Source of the DNA: a virus
Strand: one strand, 5' to 3'
Length of the DNA: 46,653 bases
IMG/VR virus record: IMGVR_UViG_3300038759_000120
Coordinates: 1 to 46,653 of that record
The position numbers were made by a program, and so were the translations under genes. The notes beneath the pieces were generated by a model. That model was not told where the DNA came from. It made no database searches and was given only the letters and a program-made list of their open reading frames with translations. Shown here in pieces: positions 39,260 to 46,653 of the stretch (positions are counted from its first letter, which is position 1; each line of letters starts with the position of its first letter).

Positions 39260-39590
39260 CGTCTTCGCTCCCACCGTTGCTGATCAACCAATCCATTGCT
39301 TGACGCTTTAACGTGTCATCAGCACCGTGAGCGATACGACAACCCGACGCGATACCGTGAGCGATGATAGGTAACTCGGCGCGGTGTATCGCTGCGCGCA
39401 TAACGGCACGGTGTAACTGATTCATAGTGTTAAACACTTTACTCACTAAACCTGTGGAAATACCACCTTGCTCGGCGATACGTTCACGTGTTACAGCGTC
39501 GTAACCCTGTTTAATAGCTATATCCATCGCAACACCTAAGATGTGCTCGCGACGTGCTTCTGGTTTCATTCTTGTTCTACGGTCTGACAT
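39252..39590 (-). CDS. Short TetR-family transcriptional regulator
   Basis: 112 aa. Residues 13-58 (REHILGVAMDIAIKQGYDAVTRERIAEQGGISTGLVSKVF in part, then the YxH-like FNTMNQLHRAVMRAAI) are a standard TetR helix-turn-helix. The usual ligand-binding domain is missing; only about 50 residues follow. AGAGAG precedes the ATG. Its promoter contains two perfect TGAC-N6-GTCA operators, so autoregulation is likely, and the same operator stands at most other non-structural promoters. Probably the global regulator of early phage genes. Confidence 0.8.
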   Translation of the reverse strand: MSDRRTRMKPEARREHILGVAMDIAIKQGYDAVTRERIAEQGGISTGLVSKVFNTMNQLHRAVMRAAIHRAELPIIAHGIASGCRIAHGADDTLKRQAMDWLISNGGSEDDE

Positions 39591-39611
39591 GTTATTCTCT
39601 CTTTAAATTAA

Positions 39612-39653
39612 TGACTAGATGGTCAATATAAGCGCGCGTGACGGGCTTGTCAA
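39612..39653 (-). promoter_or_regulatory. TetR-like gene promoter with two operators
   Basis: Minus strand TTGACA (39653-39648), 17-bp spacer, TATATT (39630-39625). Operators at 39652-39639 (on the -35) and 39625-39612 (at the start site), both perfect TGAC-N6-GTCA. Confidence 0.85.
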
Positions 39654-39823
39654 CAAAATATTACGACACGTACCTCACTATCTGGTAAAATCCACATACG
39701 CATCGACCCCGCAGCGATGTCACACTCACCAAACAAATCGCTTGGGTCGTCGGGTAACTCTACAGGATCAGTTAGTGGTTGCGACGCTGAATTGTGCCAC
39801 AGTTGAAGCGTTACGGGGGTCAT
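39650..39823 (-). CDS. Hypothetical protein, 57 aa
   Basis: ATG 39823 overlaps the VRR-NUC stop (ATGA); TGA 39650-39652 is part of the next promoter's -35 and operator. Sequence begins TPVTLQLWHNSASQPLTDPVELPDD and ends RMWILPDSEVRVVIFC. Unrecognised; end of the helicase-nuclease operon. Confidence 0.6.
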   Translation of the reverse strand: MTPVTLQLWHNSASQPLTDPVELPDDPSDLFGECDIAAGSMRMWILPDSEVRVVIFC

Positions 39824-40296
39824 AGTGACCCCACATCATTACAAAAACACGCGTCGCCGCCAAGCGACACGACGAACTCAAGGCAACGCAACTGTGCAAT
39901 TTCGTGTTCAGTGGCAGTATACTTCCAGTTAGCTCGTTTAACCTCACGCATTACGAATTGACCTATAGTACAACCGACCATTTCTTGTGTGATTAACACA
40001 GGACGTATACCGATAAGATCACCAGACTTAATATGTTCGTTCATCTTTTTAGAGTCGTTCATCCAACCGTAACGTATTTGTCTACCGTTTTTATCTTCAC
40101 AAGCACCAACCTGATTACGGTAGAGCCTAACACCAACGTGACTAGCCTCAAGACGTACAGCGTTCAACACAGCCGCTTCGCTCGCACCGGTCATAGAGTG
40201 CGGTACGTCCGTCGACTGTGTGAATAACTGTTGCAACTCTTCGAGTGCTTCGGGCGTTACGCCGTGACGCTTCGCCCATTCGTTAAGGTGTATCAT
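39820..40296 (-). CDS. VRR-NUC domain nuclease
   Basis: 158 aa PD-(D/E)XK nuclease of the VRR-NUC type. Active-site pattern: E40 in GASEAAVL, D93 in SGDLIG, E118-x-K120 in MREVKR, then a helix with an Arg/Leu-rich pattern (AQLRCLEFVVSLGGDACF). Such proteins go with phage helicases in recombination or Holliday-junction processing. It overlaps the PAPS-like gene by four bases. Confidence 0.82.
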   Translation of the reverse strand: MIHLNEWAKRHGVTPEALEELQQLFTQSTDVPHSMTGASEAAVLNAVRLEASHVGVRLYRNQVGACEDKNGRQIRYGWMNDSKKMNEHIKSGDLIGIRPVLITQEMVGCTIGQFVMREVKRANWKYTATEHEIAQLRCLEFVVSLGGDACFCNDVGSL

Positions 40297-41306
40297 GATA
40301 AATCTCCAAAAGCTTCACATGACTCTGAACACGAGTTGGTTTCAACCATGTGACCACCACGTATACGCGCTTTAATCTCTTCGCCTGTTGAACCGTCAAA
40401 AGTAGCTATCACCTGCCCTATGGAACGTTTTTTTCTATAACCTCGATGATTATCGTGAGTGTCCCTGACTGTAGCGTTATTTACAAGTTGTAACCAGTCT
40501 TGGTACATTTCCGGTTCGTCCTTCGCTGCAGCTGCGAGTTTTAGGTCTGATTTTTTGAAGCAGTATACACAATTACCGCACCACTCAGGTATCTCTAGGT
40601 CGAAAGGCATTTTAGACCAATGTTCCATTACGTCAGATTTATCCATGTCTGTTATTTCAGCCATGTAATGAATGTTGCGGTCTATAGTTACTTTGTAATA
40701 CCTTTGAATCATTAACCTGGCTAGATAAACATTACCTTCTACCAACTTTGAAACATTCTCAACAGTGATTAAGGTGTCACCCATCTGACGCCACTTATCT
40801 ATAATATCTATATCATCCATACCCATGTTTTTCATTATCTTAACTATGGAATGTTTACTTTTTTTAGGGTTTCCCCATATCCTCAGAGGTTCATCCGAAC
40901 GCATACCTAACCATGTTTCGTAGTTATGCTCCCCGTAAGTATCGTTACAATATTTATCGTGCACGTCCTCTTTCATTCGAGACGTACACCAACCGTTGCC
41001 GATACCAGGCATCCCGTACTTTTTAACAAGTTCACCGTACACTTTTAAATCGTATTTCAAATCTTCCACGGGTATTATCTTATATGTGTGGCCTTCACCT
41101 AGAGGCTGATTAAAATCACCTTGTAAACAAGTCAAGTTGAGGTCGAAATAAAGATCGCAAAACTTGATGAACTCGTATGTCTTAGGGTGCTCAGCACCCG
41201 TATCCATGTAAATAAAATCTAAGTTATCCCTTCCGAATTTAGAAATCATCTCTACGGCCATACATATACTTGTACGACCTCCACTGACATTTACGGTTTT
41301 TTTCAT
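40293..41306 (-). CDS. PAPS-reductase-like / N-type ATP-pyrophosphatase protein
   Basis: 337 aa from ATG 41306 (MKKTVNVSGGRTSICMA), eight bases after GGGAG. PP-loop SGGRTS (8-13), then FIYMDTGAEHPKTYEF and GNGWCTSRMK, as in the PAPS reductase/sulfurylase fold. A Cys pair WCGNCVYCF near residue 258 and a C-terminal cysteine cluster (NSCSESCEAF) suggest a metal or Fe-S site. Phage members lie beside replication genes; their substrate is not established. DNA here has fewer CG dinucleotides than the genes on both sides. Confidence 0.75.
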   Translation of the reverse strand: MKKTVNVSGGRTSICMAVEMISKFGRDNLDFIYMDTGAEHPKTYEFIKFCDLYFDLNLTCLQGDFNQPLGEGHTYKIIPVEDLKYDLKVYGELVKKYGMPGIGNGWCTSRMKEDVHDKYCNDTYGEHNYETWLGMRSDEPLRIWGNPKKSKHSIVKIMKNMGMDDIDIIDKWRQMGDTLITVENVSKLVEGNVYLARLMIQRYYKVTIDRNIHYMAEITDMDKSDVMEHWSKMPFDLEIPEWCGNCVYCFKKSDLKLAAAAKDEPEMYQDWLQLVNNATVRDTHDNHRGYRKKRSIGQVIATFDGSTGEEIKARIRGGHMVETNSCSESCEAFGDLS

Positions 41307-41339
41307 CGTAACTCCCGTTAAACTGACCAAAACGTCACT

Positions 41340-43067
41340 TTACGTGCCCAAATTACCAATGTCAAGCGCGACACGTTCACTTAACGCTAGCGACTCACTC
41401 GACCCGAGCGCCTGGGCGCTTAACCAATCCACACCGTAACGCAGATAAAAACGTCTAAATATCTCACTGTCTGAACGACCCGCTGCACGATGATGACCCG
41501 CCCACATCGCTAAGATTTCGCGCAGTGCTTCAAGCGCTTGTTGTTGTGCTTCAAGCTTCGCAGCGAACCGACGAGAGTGTGCAGCGATGTGTAACGGTTT
41601 GGTATGTTTCGCTGCTAGTTCCATTCGATACTGTGCAATTGCGTCTTGTAGTGGCATATCCACACGTGCGACATCGCCGCGCATCTGTGCGAGTGTATTA
41701 GCGTCAAGCTCCGTTAAATCACCGTCGACGAGTTCAGGCTCTTTACGGTCGGTAGGTGCTGGTTTAGGTATCGGTGTGTCGCAAAACGGGCAGACTGTAA
41801 GGTATTTCTCATAGACGTTGTAACACTCTTCGTTCATACACGTACGTAACTGTGTAGCGTCATCACCACCAGCCCCACGCTTCTCACGCCTATCAAGTGT
41901 CCATTCGCGTTTGGCGTCTGGTAGCCCGTGACGCATTACGTTACCCGCGTGGTCAATAACCAACGCGTGTTTTTTACCATCGAGCAACCGTAAGGCGCGG
42001 CCGAATTGTTGGATATATAGAGAATAACTAGCAGTAGGTCTAGCCATACTAACTACTTCAATCGCTGGTACGTCAACGCCTTCCCCGAGCAAATCCACAT
42101 TTACAAGCTGTAATATCTCACGGTTGCGAAACTTACGCATCACATCACCGCGTTGTTCATCGGGTGTTTTAGCGCTCAACACTTCGGCACGTACACCGGC
42201 TTCGTTGAACTGTCGCGCTACTTCAGTAGCTTGCTCTACACTCGGTACGAACGTTACACCCAATTTACCGTTAGCTATACGTTTATAATGTGAAACTATG
42301 TCGCCGACAATACGTGACTTACCATCCGAAGCGATTAACGACGACTTACCAACCGCGTCACGCATTTGATTAACGTTATAATCCCCCGTGGTCTTACTGA
42401 CGGATACGTGCGATAAATCAATGTCACTAGGTGGTGAGAATATACGGTACTCTGTTAAGAACCCTTCACGTATTAGGTCTCGCATATTAGGACCTACGAC
42501 CATAGTATCAAATAGACCGTCGTGATGAGTACCTAAACCCTTACCGTCAGCACGAACAGGTGTGGCCGTTGGTCCTAGTAACTTACAATTATTAAATAGT
42601 TGTACAGCGGTTCCCCACTTGTTCTCTTTAAGCACGTGGTGAGCTTCATCAATTACACAAAGTGTGACTGTAGGTAAATAACGTTTAAGTTCATCTGTTC
42701 TACGCACCAAAGTGTCTACACCGGCTACGGATGCTTTAGAGCTTGGGTCGTAAAAACTACGTTTAAATTCTTTCATGTGCATACGTACAATAGTACGTAT
42801 TAATTTATCAGGGCCAATTATACGATGTTCAACACCGTTACGGGCAAACGCCATTGACAACTGTGACACTAGCTCCTGGCGATGTGCAATGGTACAACTC
42901 GCACCATCGTGATCGCGTACAATTGCTGAAAGTATACGAGACTTACCACCACCGGTAGGAAGTACCATGCACACACCATGATTACCAGCGCCCCACGCTT
43001 CATGTACGTGATCGTAAAGCCCTAACTGATAAGGTCTTAGTCCTTTATCCGAGCATATTTTTTTCAT
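41340..43067 (-). CDS. Superfamily 2 DEAH helicase (RadD-like)
   Basis: 575 aa. Motif I PTGGGKS (37-43), motif II DEAH (140-143), motif III GPTATPVR, motif VI QQFGRALR. A zinc finger follows (CMNEECYNVYEKYLTVCPFC), then a helical C-terminus. This order matches RadD-type repair helicases and their phage relatives. It probably acts with VRR-NUC, DUF2800 and the polymerase in recombination-dependent replication. The start overlaps the HNH gene. Confidence 0.87.
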   Translation of the reverse strand: MKKICSDKGLRPYQLGLYDHVHEAWGAGNHGVCMVLPTGGGKSRILSAIVRDHDGASCTIAHRQELVSQLSMAFARNGVEHRIIGPDKLIRTIVRMHMKEFKRSFYDPSSKASVAGVDTLVRRTDELKRYLPTVTLCVIDEAHHVLKENKWGTAVQLFNNCKLLGPTATPVRADGKGLGTHHDGLFDTMVVGPNMRDLIREGFLTEYRIFSPPSDIDLSHVSVSKTTGDYNVNQMRDAVGKSSLIASDGKSRIVGDIVSHYKRIANGKLGVTFVPSVEQATEVARQFNEAGVRAEVLSAKTPDEQRGDVMRKFRNREILQLVNVDLLGEGVDVPAIEVVSMARPTASYSLYIQQFGRALRLLDGKKHALVIDHAGNVMRHGLPDAKREWTLDRREKRGAGGDDATQLRTCMNEECYNVYEKYLTVCPFCDTPIPKPAPTDRKEPELVDGDLTELDANTLAQMRGDVARVDMPLQDAIAQYRMELAAKHTKPLHIAAHSRRFAAKLEAQQQALEALREILAMWAGHHRAAGRSDSEIFRRFYLRYGVDWLSAQALGSSESLALSERVALDIGNLGT

Positions 43068-43684
43068 TGTCTACCCTCAACAGCTTCAACAACTGACCAA
43101 CCGTAATTATTTAATCGACCTTTCATCGTGTAAAAATTAATACCAGCCAGTTCGGCAAGTTCTCTAATAGTGTATTCTTTACCGTTATATTCGTACTTGC
43201 GTATCTTACGAGTGTTTAACGCTTGTTTCTCGTTAGCTAACCACACACAATTTAAAGGTGAATAACCTAAGTTCACATCGGCGCGCTCAATCGTTAAACC
43301 TTCACAGTATCCGTTTTCTAAAGCCCAACTGTGAAAATGATTATAATTATCCCACAACGAACAAACTTTAATACCTCGACCGCCGTAATTAGGATAATCT
43401 TTATTTCTAGGGTTGTTACAACGTTGACGCATCGCGACCCACACGTAGTAAAGCTTCTTAATTGTTGCTGACTTACCATGTGTTTTCAGATGGTGATCAC
43501 AACCACAACTACTTTTAGACCCGTGACGTTTTTTAGACGCGAAGGTTATACAACGCTCAACAGTATTACCACAATCACAAGTAAACTCCCAAATCCACAA
43601 ACCTTTTTCATTTGGTCGAAGTGGTTTAGTTGCTGTCAATTTACCGTATTTGTTACCCGTAATGTCTTTACGCTTATTAGCCAT
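43064..43684 (-). CDS. HNH-type (AP2-like) homing endonuclease
   Basis: 206 aa. N-terminal Cys pairs (CDCGNTV...SSCGCDHH), then the phage HNH/AP2 signature YYVWVAMRQRCNNPRNKDYPNYGGRGIKVC...LTIERADVNLGYSPLNCVW (in parts), and a C-terminal helix-turn-helix-like segment (TIRELAELAGINFYTMKGRL). Free-standing mobile endonuclease. First gene of the helicase operon under a strong promoter. Confidence 0.8.
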   Translation of the reverse strand: MANKRKDITGNKYGKLTATKPLRPNEKGLWIWEFTCDCGNTVERCITFASKKRHGSKSSCGCDHHLKTHGKSATIKKLYYVWVAMRQRCNNPRNKDYPNYGGRGIKVCSLWDNYNHFHSWALENGYCEGLTIERADVNLGYSPLNCVWLANEKQALNTRKIRKYEYNGKEYTIRELAELAGINFYTMKGRLNNYGWSVVEAVEGRQ

Positions 43685-43718
43685 TTTAAGACCTCATCAA
43701 ATAATGAAACATTGCGTT

Positions 43719-43746
43719 ATTATATACACTAGACTTAACCTGTCAA
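43719..43746 (-). promoter_or_regulatory. Strong sigma70 promoter of the helicase operon
   Basis: Minus strand TTGACA (43746-43741), 16-bp spacer, TATAAT (43724-43719). It has no perfect TGAC-N6-GTCA, only TGAC followed by AGTC six bases on, so it may be constitutive. Confidence 0.8.
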
Positions 43747-43747
43747 C

Positions 43748-43981
43748 CTATTCCCAATTCCTCGGTAAGATTGTTATAAGTGTGCGATTATGTGACGTTA
43801 CGACGAAGATGCAAAGCTCCGTAACATAATAACGTCTGTCGCGTCTGATACGCACACCAAGTGTGCGAACCTTGTTAGGTTTCCATTTAGTAGCTTTACG
43901 AAACTCGGCGATGATGCCACCTTTTATACGTTTCTCGAATCGTTGCCGCCACCGAACCCCCGCATGTTTAGTTATTATCAT
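43748..43981 (-). CDS. Small basic protein, 77 aa
   Basis: ATG 43981 or TTG 43987; both overlap the preceding gene. Very basic (KHAGVRWRQRFEKRIKG..., VRIRRDRRYYVTELCIFVV), a compact alpha/beta pattern that loosely recalls DUF4258- or toxin-like small folds, not assigned. Second gene of the 44315 operon. Confidence 0.55.
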   Translation of the reverse strand: MIITKHAGVRWRQRFEKRIKGGIIAEFRKATKWKPNKVRTLGVRIRRDRRYYVTELCIFVVTSHNRTLITILPRNWE

Positions 43982-44315
43982 TGGCAATACGACCCTCAGT
44001 ATAAGGTGATAATATTAACTCATAATCATCTAAGTGACCCGTTTCCCAATCGTAGCTTTCGTTTGTTACAGTTAGTTGGTATACACCGTCTATAACGTCA
44101 TACATATTAACAATGATAATATCTTCTAATGATTGATTGTACATTTCATTCTCTAACAGATCGAAATCAGGTGTTTTACGTTTTAAAGTGCGTAACTCTT
44201 TTACCTGTCGAAAAGCACCTTTCGATGTTTTATATGTTGAAGTTGTGAGCCTAACCACCGTTACAGGCTGTTTAGGTTTATTCAAGTCTAAAGTATCCAT
44301 AAAATTATTTCTCAT
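43968..44315 (-). CDS. Hypothetical protein, 115 aa
   Basis: Unrecognised. ATG 44315 has no clear ribosome-binding site; ATG 44300 is preceded by GAGA and may be the real start. Basic N-terminal half (TSTYKTSKGAFRQVKELRTLKRKTPDF) and acidic C-terminal half with TVTNESYDWETGHLDDYEL. First gene on the minus side of the divergent promoter at 44322-44365. Confidence 0.6.
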   Translation of the reverse strand: MRNNFMDTLDLNKPKQPVTVVRLTTSTYKTSKGAFRQVKELRTLKRKTPDFDLLENEMYNQSLEDIIIVNMYDVIDGVYQLTVTNESYDWETGHLDDYELILSPYTEGRIANDNN

Positions 44316-44321
44316 TTGTTG

Positions 44322-44365
44322 TTGACTGAGTGGTAACTATACGTTTATAGTGACCGTGTTGTCAA
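44322..44365. promoter_or_regulatory. Overlapping divergent promoters sharing one operator
   Basis: Plus: TTGACT (44322-44327), 18-bp spacer, TATAGT (44346-44351). Minus: TTGACA (44365-44360), 18-bp spacer, TATAGT (44341-44336). Operator TGACCGTGTTGTCA (44351-44364) covers the plus start site and the minus -35. A one-mismatch copy (TGAC-TGAGTG-GTAA, 44323-44336) mirrors it on the plus -35. Confidence 0.82.
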
Positions 44366-44389
44366 TAACCAACTACGAGGAATTTACAA

Positions 44390-45376
44390 ATGACACAAAT
44401 TAAAATCGAAGTACCAGCAAACGACCATATCGCGCTTTCAGCAATGGCCGACGCCTTACAACGTATCGCTACTGAACGCGCTCCAAGCGTTACGACAGGT
44501 GTGACTCAGTCCGACGTTGAACAATACGGTAAAGCATGGTCAGAACATTACGGTTCTAACACTGAGCAACTTAACGATGAGCTAGAACACGCTTCACAAT
44601 TTGACGTTGAACTCAATCGACTAGACGGAGAGATCGAAGAAACGTTAGCCACTGTTGAAAACGTTCACGTTCATTTCGGCGGTAACGATGTGTCACCTGA
44701 CAAACCTGCGGATACCGAGCAAGACGACACACTCGACGCGGACGGTATCCCGCACGATAAGCGTATACACAGTAAAGGTGCGACACGCTTAGCTGATAAC
44801 ACGTGGCGTTTACGCAAGCGTCCAGCCGATAAGACCGAAGAAGAGTGGACAGCTTACATCGACTCAGTTAAAGCAGAGCTTAAAGCTGTACAGGATATTC
44901 CGAGTGAAACAACAGTGACTGATGTTAACGATATTGAATATCGTAAAACACAAGGTGTTATCGCACCTAATTGTGAAGTTGAGGTGACACTTGACGAACA
45001 AGCCGTAGCGGACTTAACACCACCAGCGATCGACGAGCCAGCGACACAACTCGAAGGTGTAACACCTAACGGTGACGTAGCGATTGAACCACCTGTTACG
45101 ACTGTCGGTGCACCTGTAGCACCCGTAACTCCTCCGACGAGTTTAACGCCTCCTGTAGTCGAAGCTGACAAGCCGAGCGACCAACCAAGCGTAACGACGT
45201 TTCAAGAGCTAATGCTTTACATGACGAGTGACGCGAAGAAGCGTGGAGCTGATAACGATATGATTAAAGCGACACTATTAGAAGTTGATCCAGCGCTTAC
45301 AGCAATCCCACTGATTGCCGCACGTGCTGACCTAATCCCTAAATTCGTAAAAGCACTAGAGGTGAAGTTAGCATGA
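44390..45376 (+). CDS. Recombination-associated early protein, 328 aa
   Basis: ATG 44390 follows ACGAGGA. The central segment ADGIPHDKRIHSKGATRLADNTWRLRKRP (about residues 122-150) is a domain widely seen in phage proteins next to exonuclease and DUF2800 genes. N-terminal coiled region, acidic middle, a Pro/Thr/Val-rich linker (about 205-262), and a helical C-terminal domain (TTFQELMLYMTSDAKKRGADNDMI). The function is unknown; location implies recombination or replication. Confidence 0.72.
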   Translation: MTQIKIEVPANDHIALSAMADALQRIATERAPSVTTGVTQSDVEQYGKAWSEHYGSNTEQLNDELEHASQFDVELNRLDGEIEETLATVENVHVHFGGNDVSPDKPADTEQDDTLDADGIPHDKRIHSKGATRLADNTWRLRKRPADKTEEEWTAYIDSVKAELKAVQDIPSETTVTDVNDIEYRKTQGVIAPNCEVEVTLDEQAVADLTPPAIDEPATQLEGVTPNGDVAIEPPVTTVGAPVAPVTPPTSLTPPVVEADKPSDQPSVTTFQELMLYMTSDAKKRGADNDMIKATLLEVDPALTAIPLIAARADLIPKFVKALEVKLA

Positions 45377-45900
45377 AGAACTTAATGTTAGATATTGAAA
45401 CGATGGGTACTAACCCTAACGCGGCTATAATGGCAATCGGCGCATGTTACTTTGACCCATTAACAGGTGAAATAGGTGACACTTTCCATGAGCAAGTTAA
45501 CCTTGATTCATATGGCGTGATAGACGCTTCGACTGTTATTTGGTGGATGAAGCAAGACGACGAAGCGCGCTCAAAGTTTTACGACAATGGTAACGCTCGT
45601 CACATTAACGAAGTACTTCATGATTTCGCTAAGTTTGTAAAACGTGGTGTTCAAGTGTGGGGTAACGGCATTGCTTTCGACAATGTGAAGATTGACAACG
45701 CATATCGTAGTCGAGGATTAAGAACACCGTGGGATTTTTGGAACGACCGAGACGTTAGAACAATGGTTGAACTTGGTAAAATGAAAGGTGTTGACCCGAA
45801 ACGTGACTTACCTTTCGATGGTGTTAAACACGACGCGCTTGCTGATGCTATTCATCAAGCTAAATACACATCTTTAATCTATCAGGTGCTAGCACTATGA
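45373..45900 (+). CDS. DEDD-family 3'-5' exonuclease (RNase T / exo VIII-like)
   Basis: 175 aa. Exo I LMLDIETMG (D7, E9), exo II WGNGIAFDNVKI (D in FDN), exo III KHDALADA near residue 156 (DEDDh type with H before D). Trims DNA 3' ends. ATGA overlap with both neighbours; operon with the DUF2800 nuclease. Confidence 0.85.
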   Translation: MKNLMLDIETMGTNPNAAIMAIGACYFDPLTGEIGDTFHEQVNLDSYGVIDASTVIWWMKQDDEARSKFYDNGNARHINEVLHDFAKFVKRGVQVWGNGIAFDNVKIDNAYRSRGLRTPWDFWNDRDVRTMVELGKMKGVDPKRDLPFDGVKHDALADAIHQAKYTSLIYQVLAL

Positions 45901-46653
45901 ACAAATCACCCTTAGCGCCGCACAACGCGGCAACATGGGTACATTGTACGGGCAGCGTTAAGCTGTCCCAACAATTCCCACGAATCGAAACAGACCGCAA
46001 CAGTGAATCAATGTTAGAGGGTCGTGCGTTTCACGAAGTAGCTCAACGGATCTTAGAATCGTTTAAAGATGGTGTAGAAGGTGAGTTGGTCGGACGTCAC
46101 GAACTTGTTGATACGTTAAGTCGTGACAATGTGCTCATCACCGACGAGATATACGACGCAGCACTCGAATACGCTAACGACGTCTTAAAGTTTTGTAACT
46201 CGAACGGTTCGTTACGTGCGTTACAAGTTGAACAACGTATCGAGCTAGGCGATATTATTGAAGGTATGTACGGTTACTGCGACGCGTGGTGTTTCTCTAA
46301 ATCCACAGGTGAGTTAGTCGTGTGGGACGCTAAGTACGGTCATAAGCGTGTAGAAGCGTTTGAAAACTGGCAGTTAATAACATACGTGATGGGTATTCTA
46401 CGTTATCTTGGTGTCGACGGACACGCAGAGCAACACATTAAAGTATCGTTACGTGTGGCACAACCGCGTGTATTCCATCGTGACGGGTGTATCGCTCGTT
46501 GGGACGTTACAGCGTCCGACCTACGTGGATATTTTAACACGCTAATCGACGCGGCCACAGAGTCACATAGTGACGACGCTAAGTGTGTAACGTCCGAGTC
46601 GTGTTTTTATTGCCCCGCTCGTTACGCTTGCGACGAGATCGTGACTGGGAAAC
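45897..46653 (+). CDS. DUF2800 PD-(D/E)XK nuclease, 3' truncated by the window
   Basis: 252 codons to the window edge. N-terminal SPLAPHNAATWVHCTGSVKLSQQFP is the usual DUF2800 start, followed by EGRAFHEVAQ. The nuclease core is MYGYCDAWCFS ... LVVWDAKYGHKRVEAFENWQLITY (D-x-K). The cysteine cluster SCFYCPARYACDE near the edge is the Fe-S-like C-terminal set. Usually followed by DUF2815, whose probable end opens this window. Confidence 0.85.
   Translation, partial: MNKSPLAPHNAATWVHCTGSVKLSQQFPRIETDRNSESMLEGRAFHEVAQRILESFKDGVEGELVGRHELVDTLSRDNVLITDEIYDAALEYANDVLKFCNSNGSLRALQVEQRIELGDIIEGMYGYCDAWCFSKSTGELVVWDAKYGHKRVEAFENWQLITYVMGILRYLGVDGHAEQHIKVSLRVAQPRVFHRDGCIARWDVTASDLRGYFNTLIDAATESHSDDAKCVTSESCFYCPARYACDEIVTGK

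Noticed and set aside
43719-43746. Member of the TGAC-N6-GTCA regulon
   Set aside because: The second half-site reads AGTC, not GTCA, at the required distance; treated as an operator-free promoter.
44854-45171. 105-codon minus-strand ORF rich in Ser/Thr/Gly
   Set aside because: Mirror of the Pro/Thr/Val-rich linker of the 44390 gene; composition is an artefact of the opposite strand.
1-46653. Integrase, attachment site or tRNA genes
   Set aside because: No recombinase family motifs and no tRNA cloverleaf were found by eye, so a temperate integrating lifestyle is not supported by this window.

Overview
The window is most of the genome of a contractile-tailed dsDNA bacteriophage (myovirus, Caudoviricetes). 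It carries a full virion morphogenesis set: terminase, portal, MuF-like protein, protease/scaffold, capsid, sheath, tube, tape measure and baseplate. The families present (DUF1073 portal, DUF2184 capsid, DUF2213 protease, DUF3383 sheath, DUF3277 tube) and the strand-switching layout recall the roughly 46-48 kb Bcep781-like myophages. Sigma70-type promoters, strong Shine-Dalgarno sites and Vibrio/Pseudoalteromonas-like base use suggest a gammaproteobacterial, perhaps marine, host; the host is inference. No integrase or tRNA was seen. Both ends cut genes: DUF2800 at the right edge, and at the left edge the tail of what is probably the DUF2815 gene that normally follows it. The piece is therefore nearly a whole genome, opened in the recombination/replication region.

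Layout. 1-4264 (+): recombination/replication genes (DUF2815-like tail, MazG-like, family B DNA polymerase, small genes). 4286-5073 (-): small membrane proteins. 5273-33473 (-): the late structural block, read right to left from TerS/TerL and portal to the tail fibre. Several short plus-strand islands interrupt this block: a 29-aa membrane peptide (5182); a candidate structured small RNA (about 10534-10791); an HTH/zinc/homing-endonuclease island (18082-19669); an island with an R67-type (DfrB) dihydrofolate reductase homologue (26516-27779); a small-gene island behind a (CGAAA)11 leader (28844-29345); and an HTH gene (30844). Just beyond the block lies a zinc-ribbon gene (33920). 34721-36523 (-): lysis-type genes and small genes. 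36571-43684 (-): primase-helicase, TetR-like regulator, VRR-NUC nuclease, PAPS-reductase-like protein, RadD-like helicase and HNH endonuclease. 43968-44315 (-) and 44390-46653 (+) diverge from one promoter region; the plus side holds a recombination-associated protein, a DEDD exonuclease and the DUF2800 nuclease.

Regulation. Nearly every non-structural promoter carries a 14-bp palindrome TGAC-N6-GTCA, placed either on the -35 box or just after the -10 box. I located eleven perfect copies. The gene for a short TetR-family protein (39252-39590) carries two, which fits an autoregulated master regulator of the scattered early genes. Late genes instead use TATACT -10 promoters without this operator. 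Two intergenic regions 15.8 kb apart (17.7-18.0 kb and 33.5-33.9 kb) share an 80-bp homologous element with GGGGT iterons and AT-rich DNA. They are candidate replication origins for the encoded primase-helicase.
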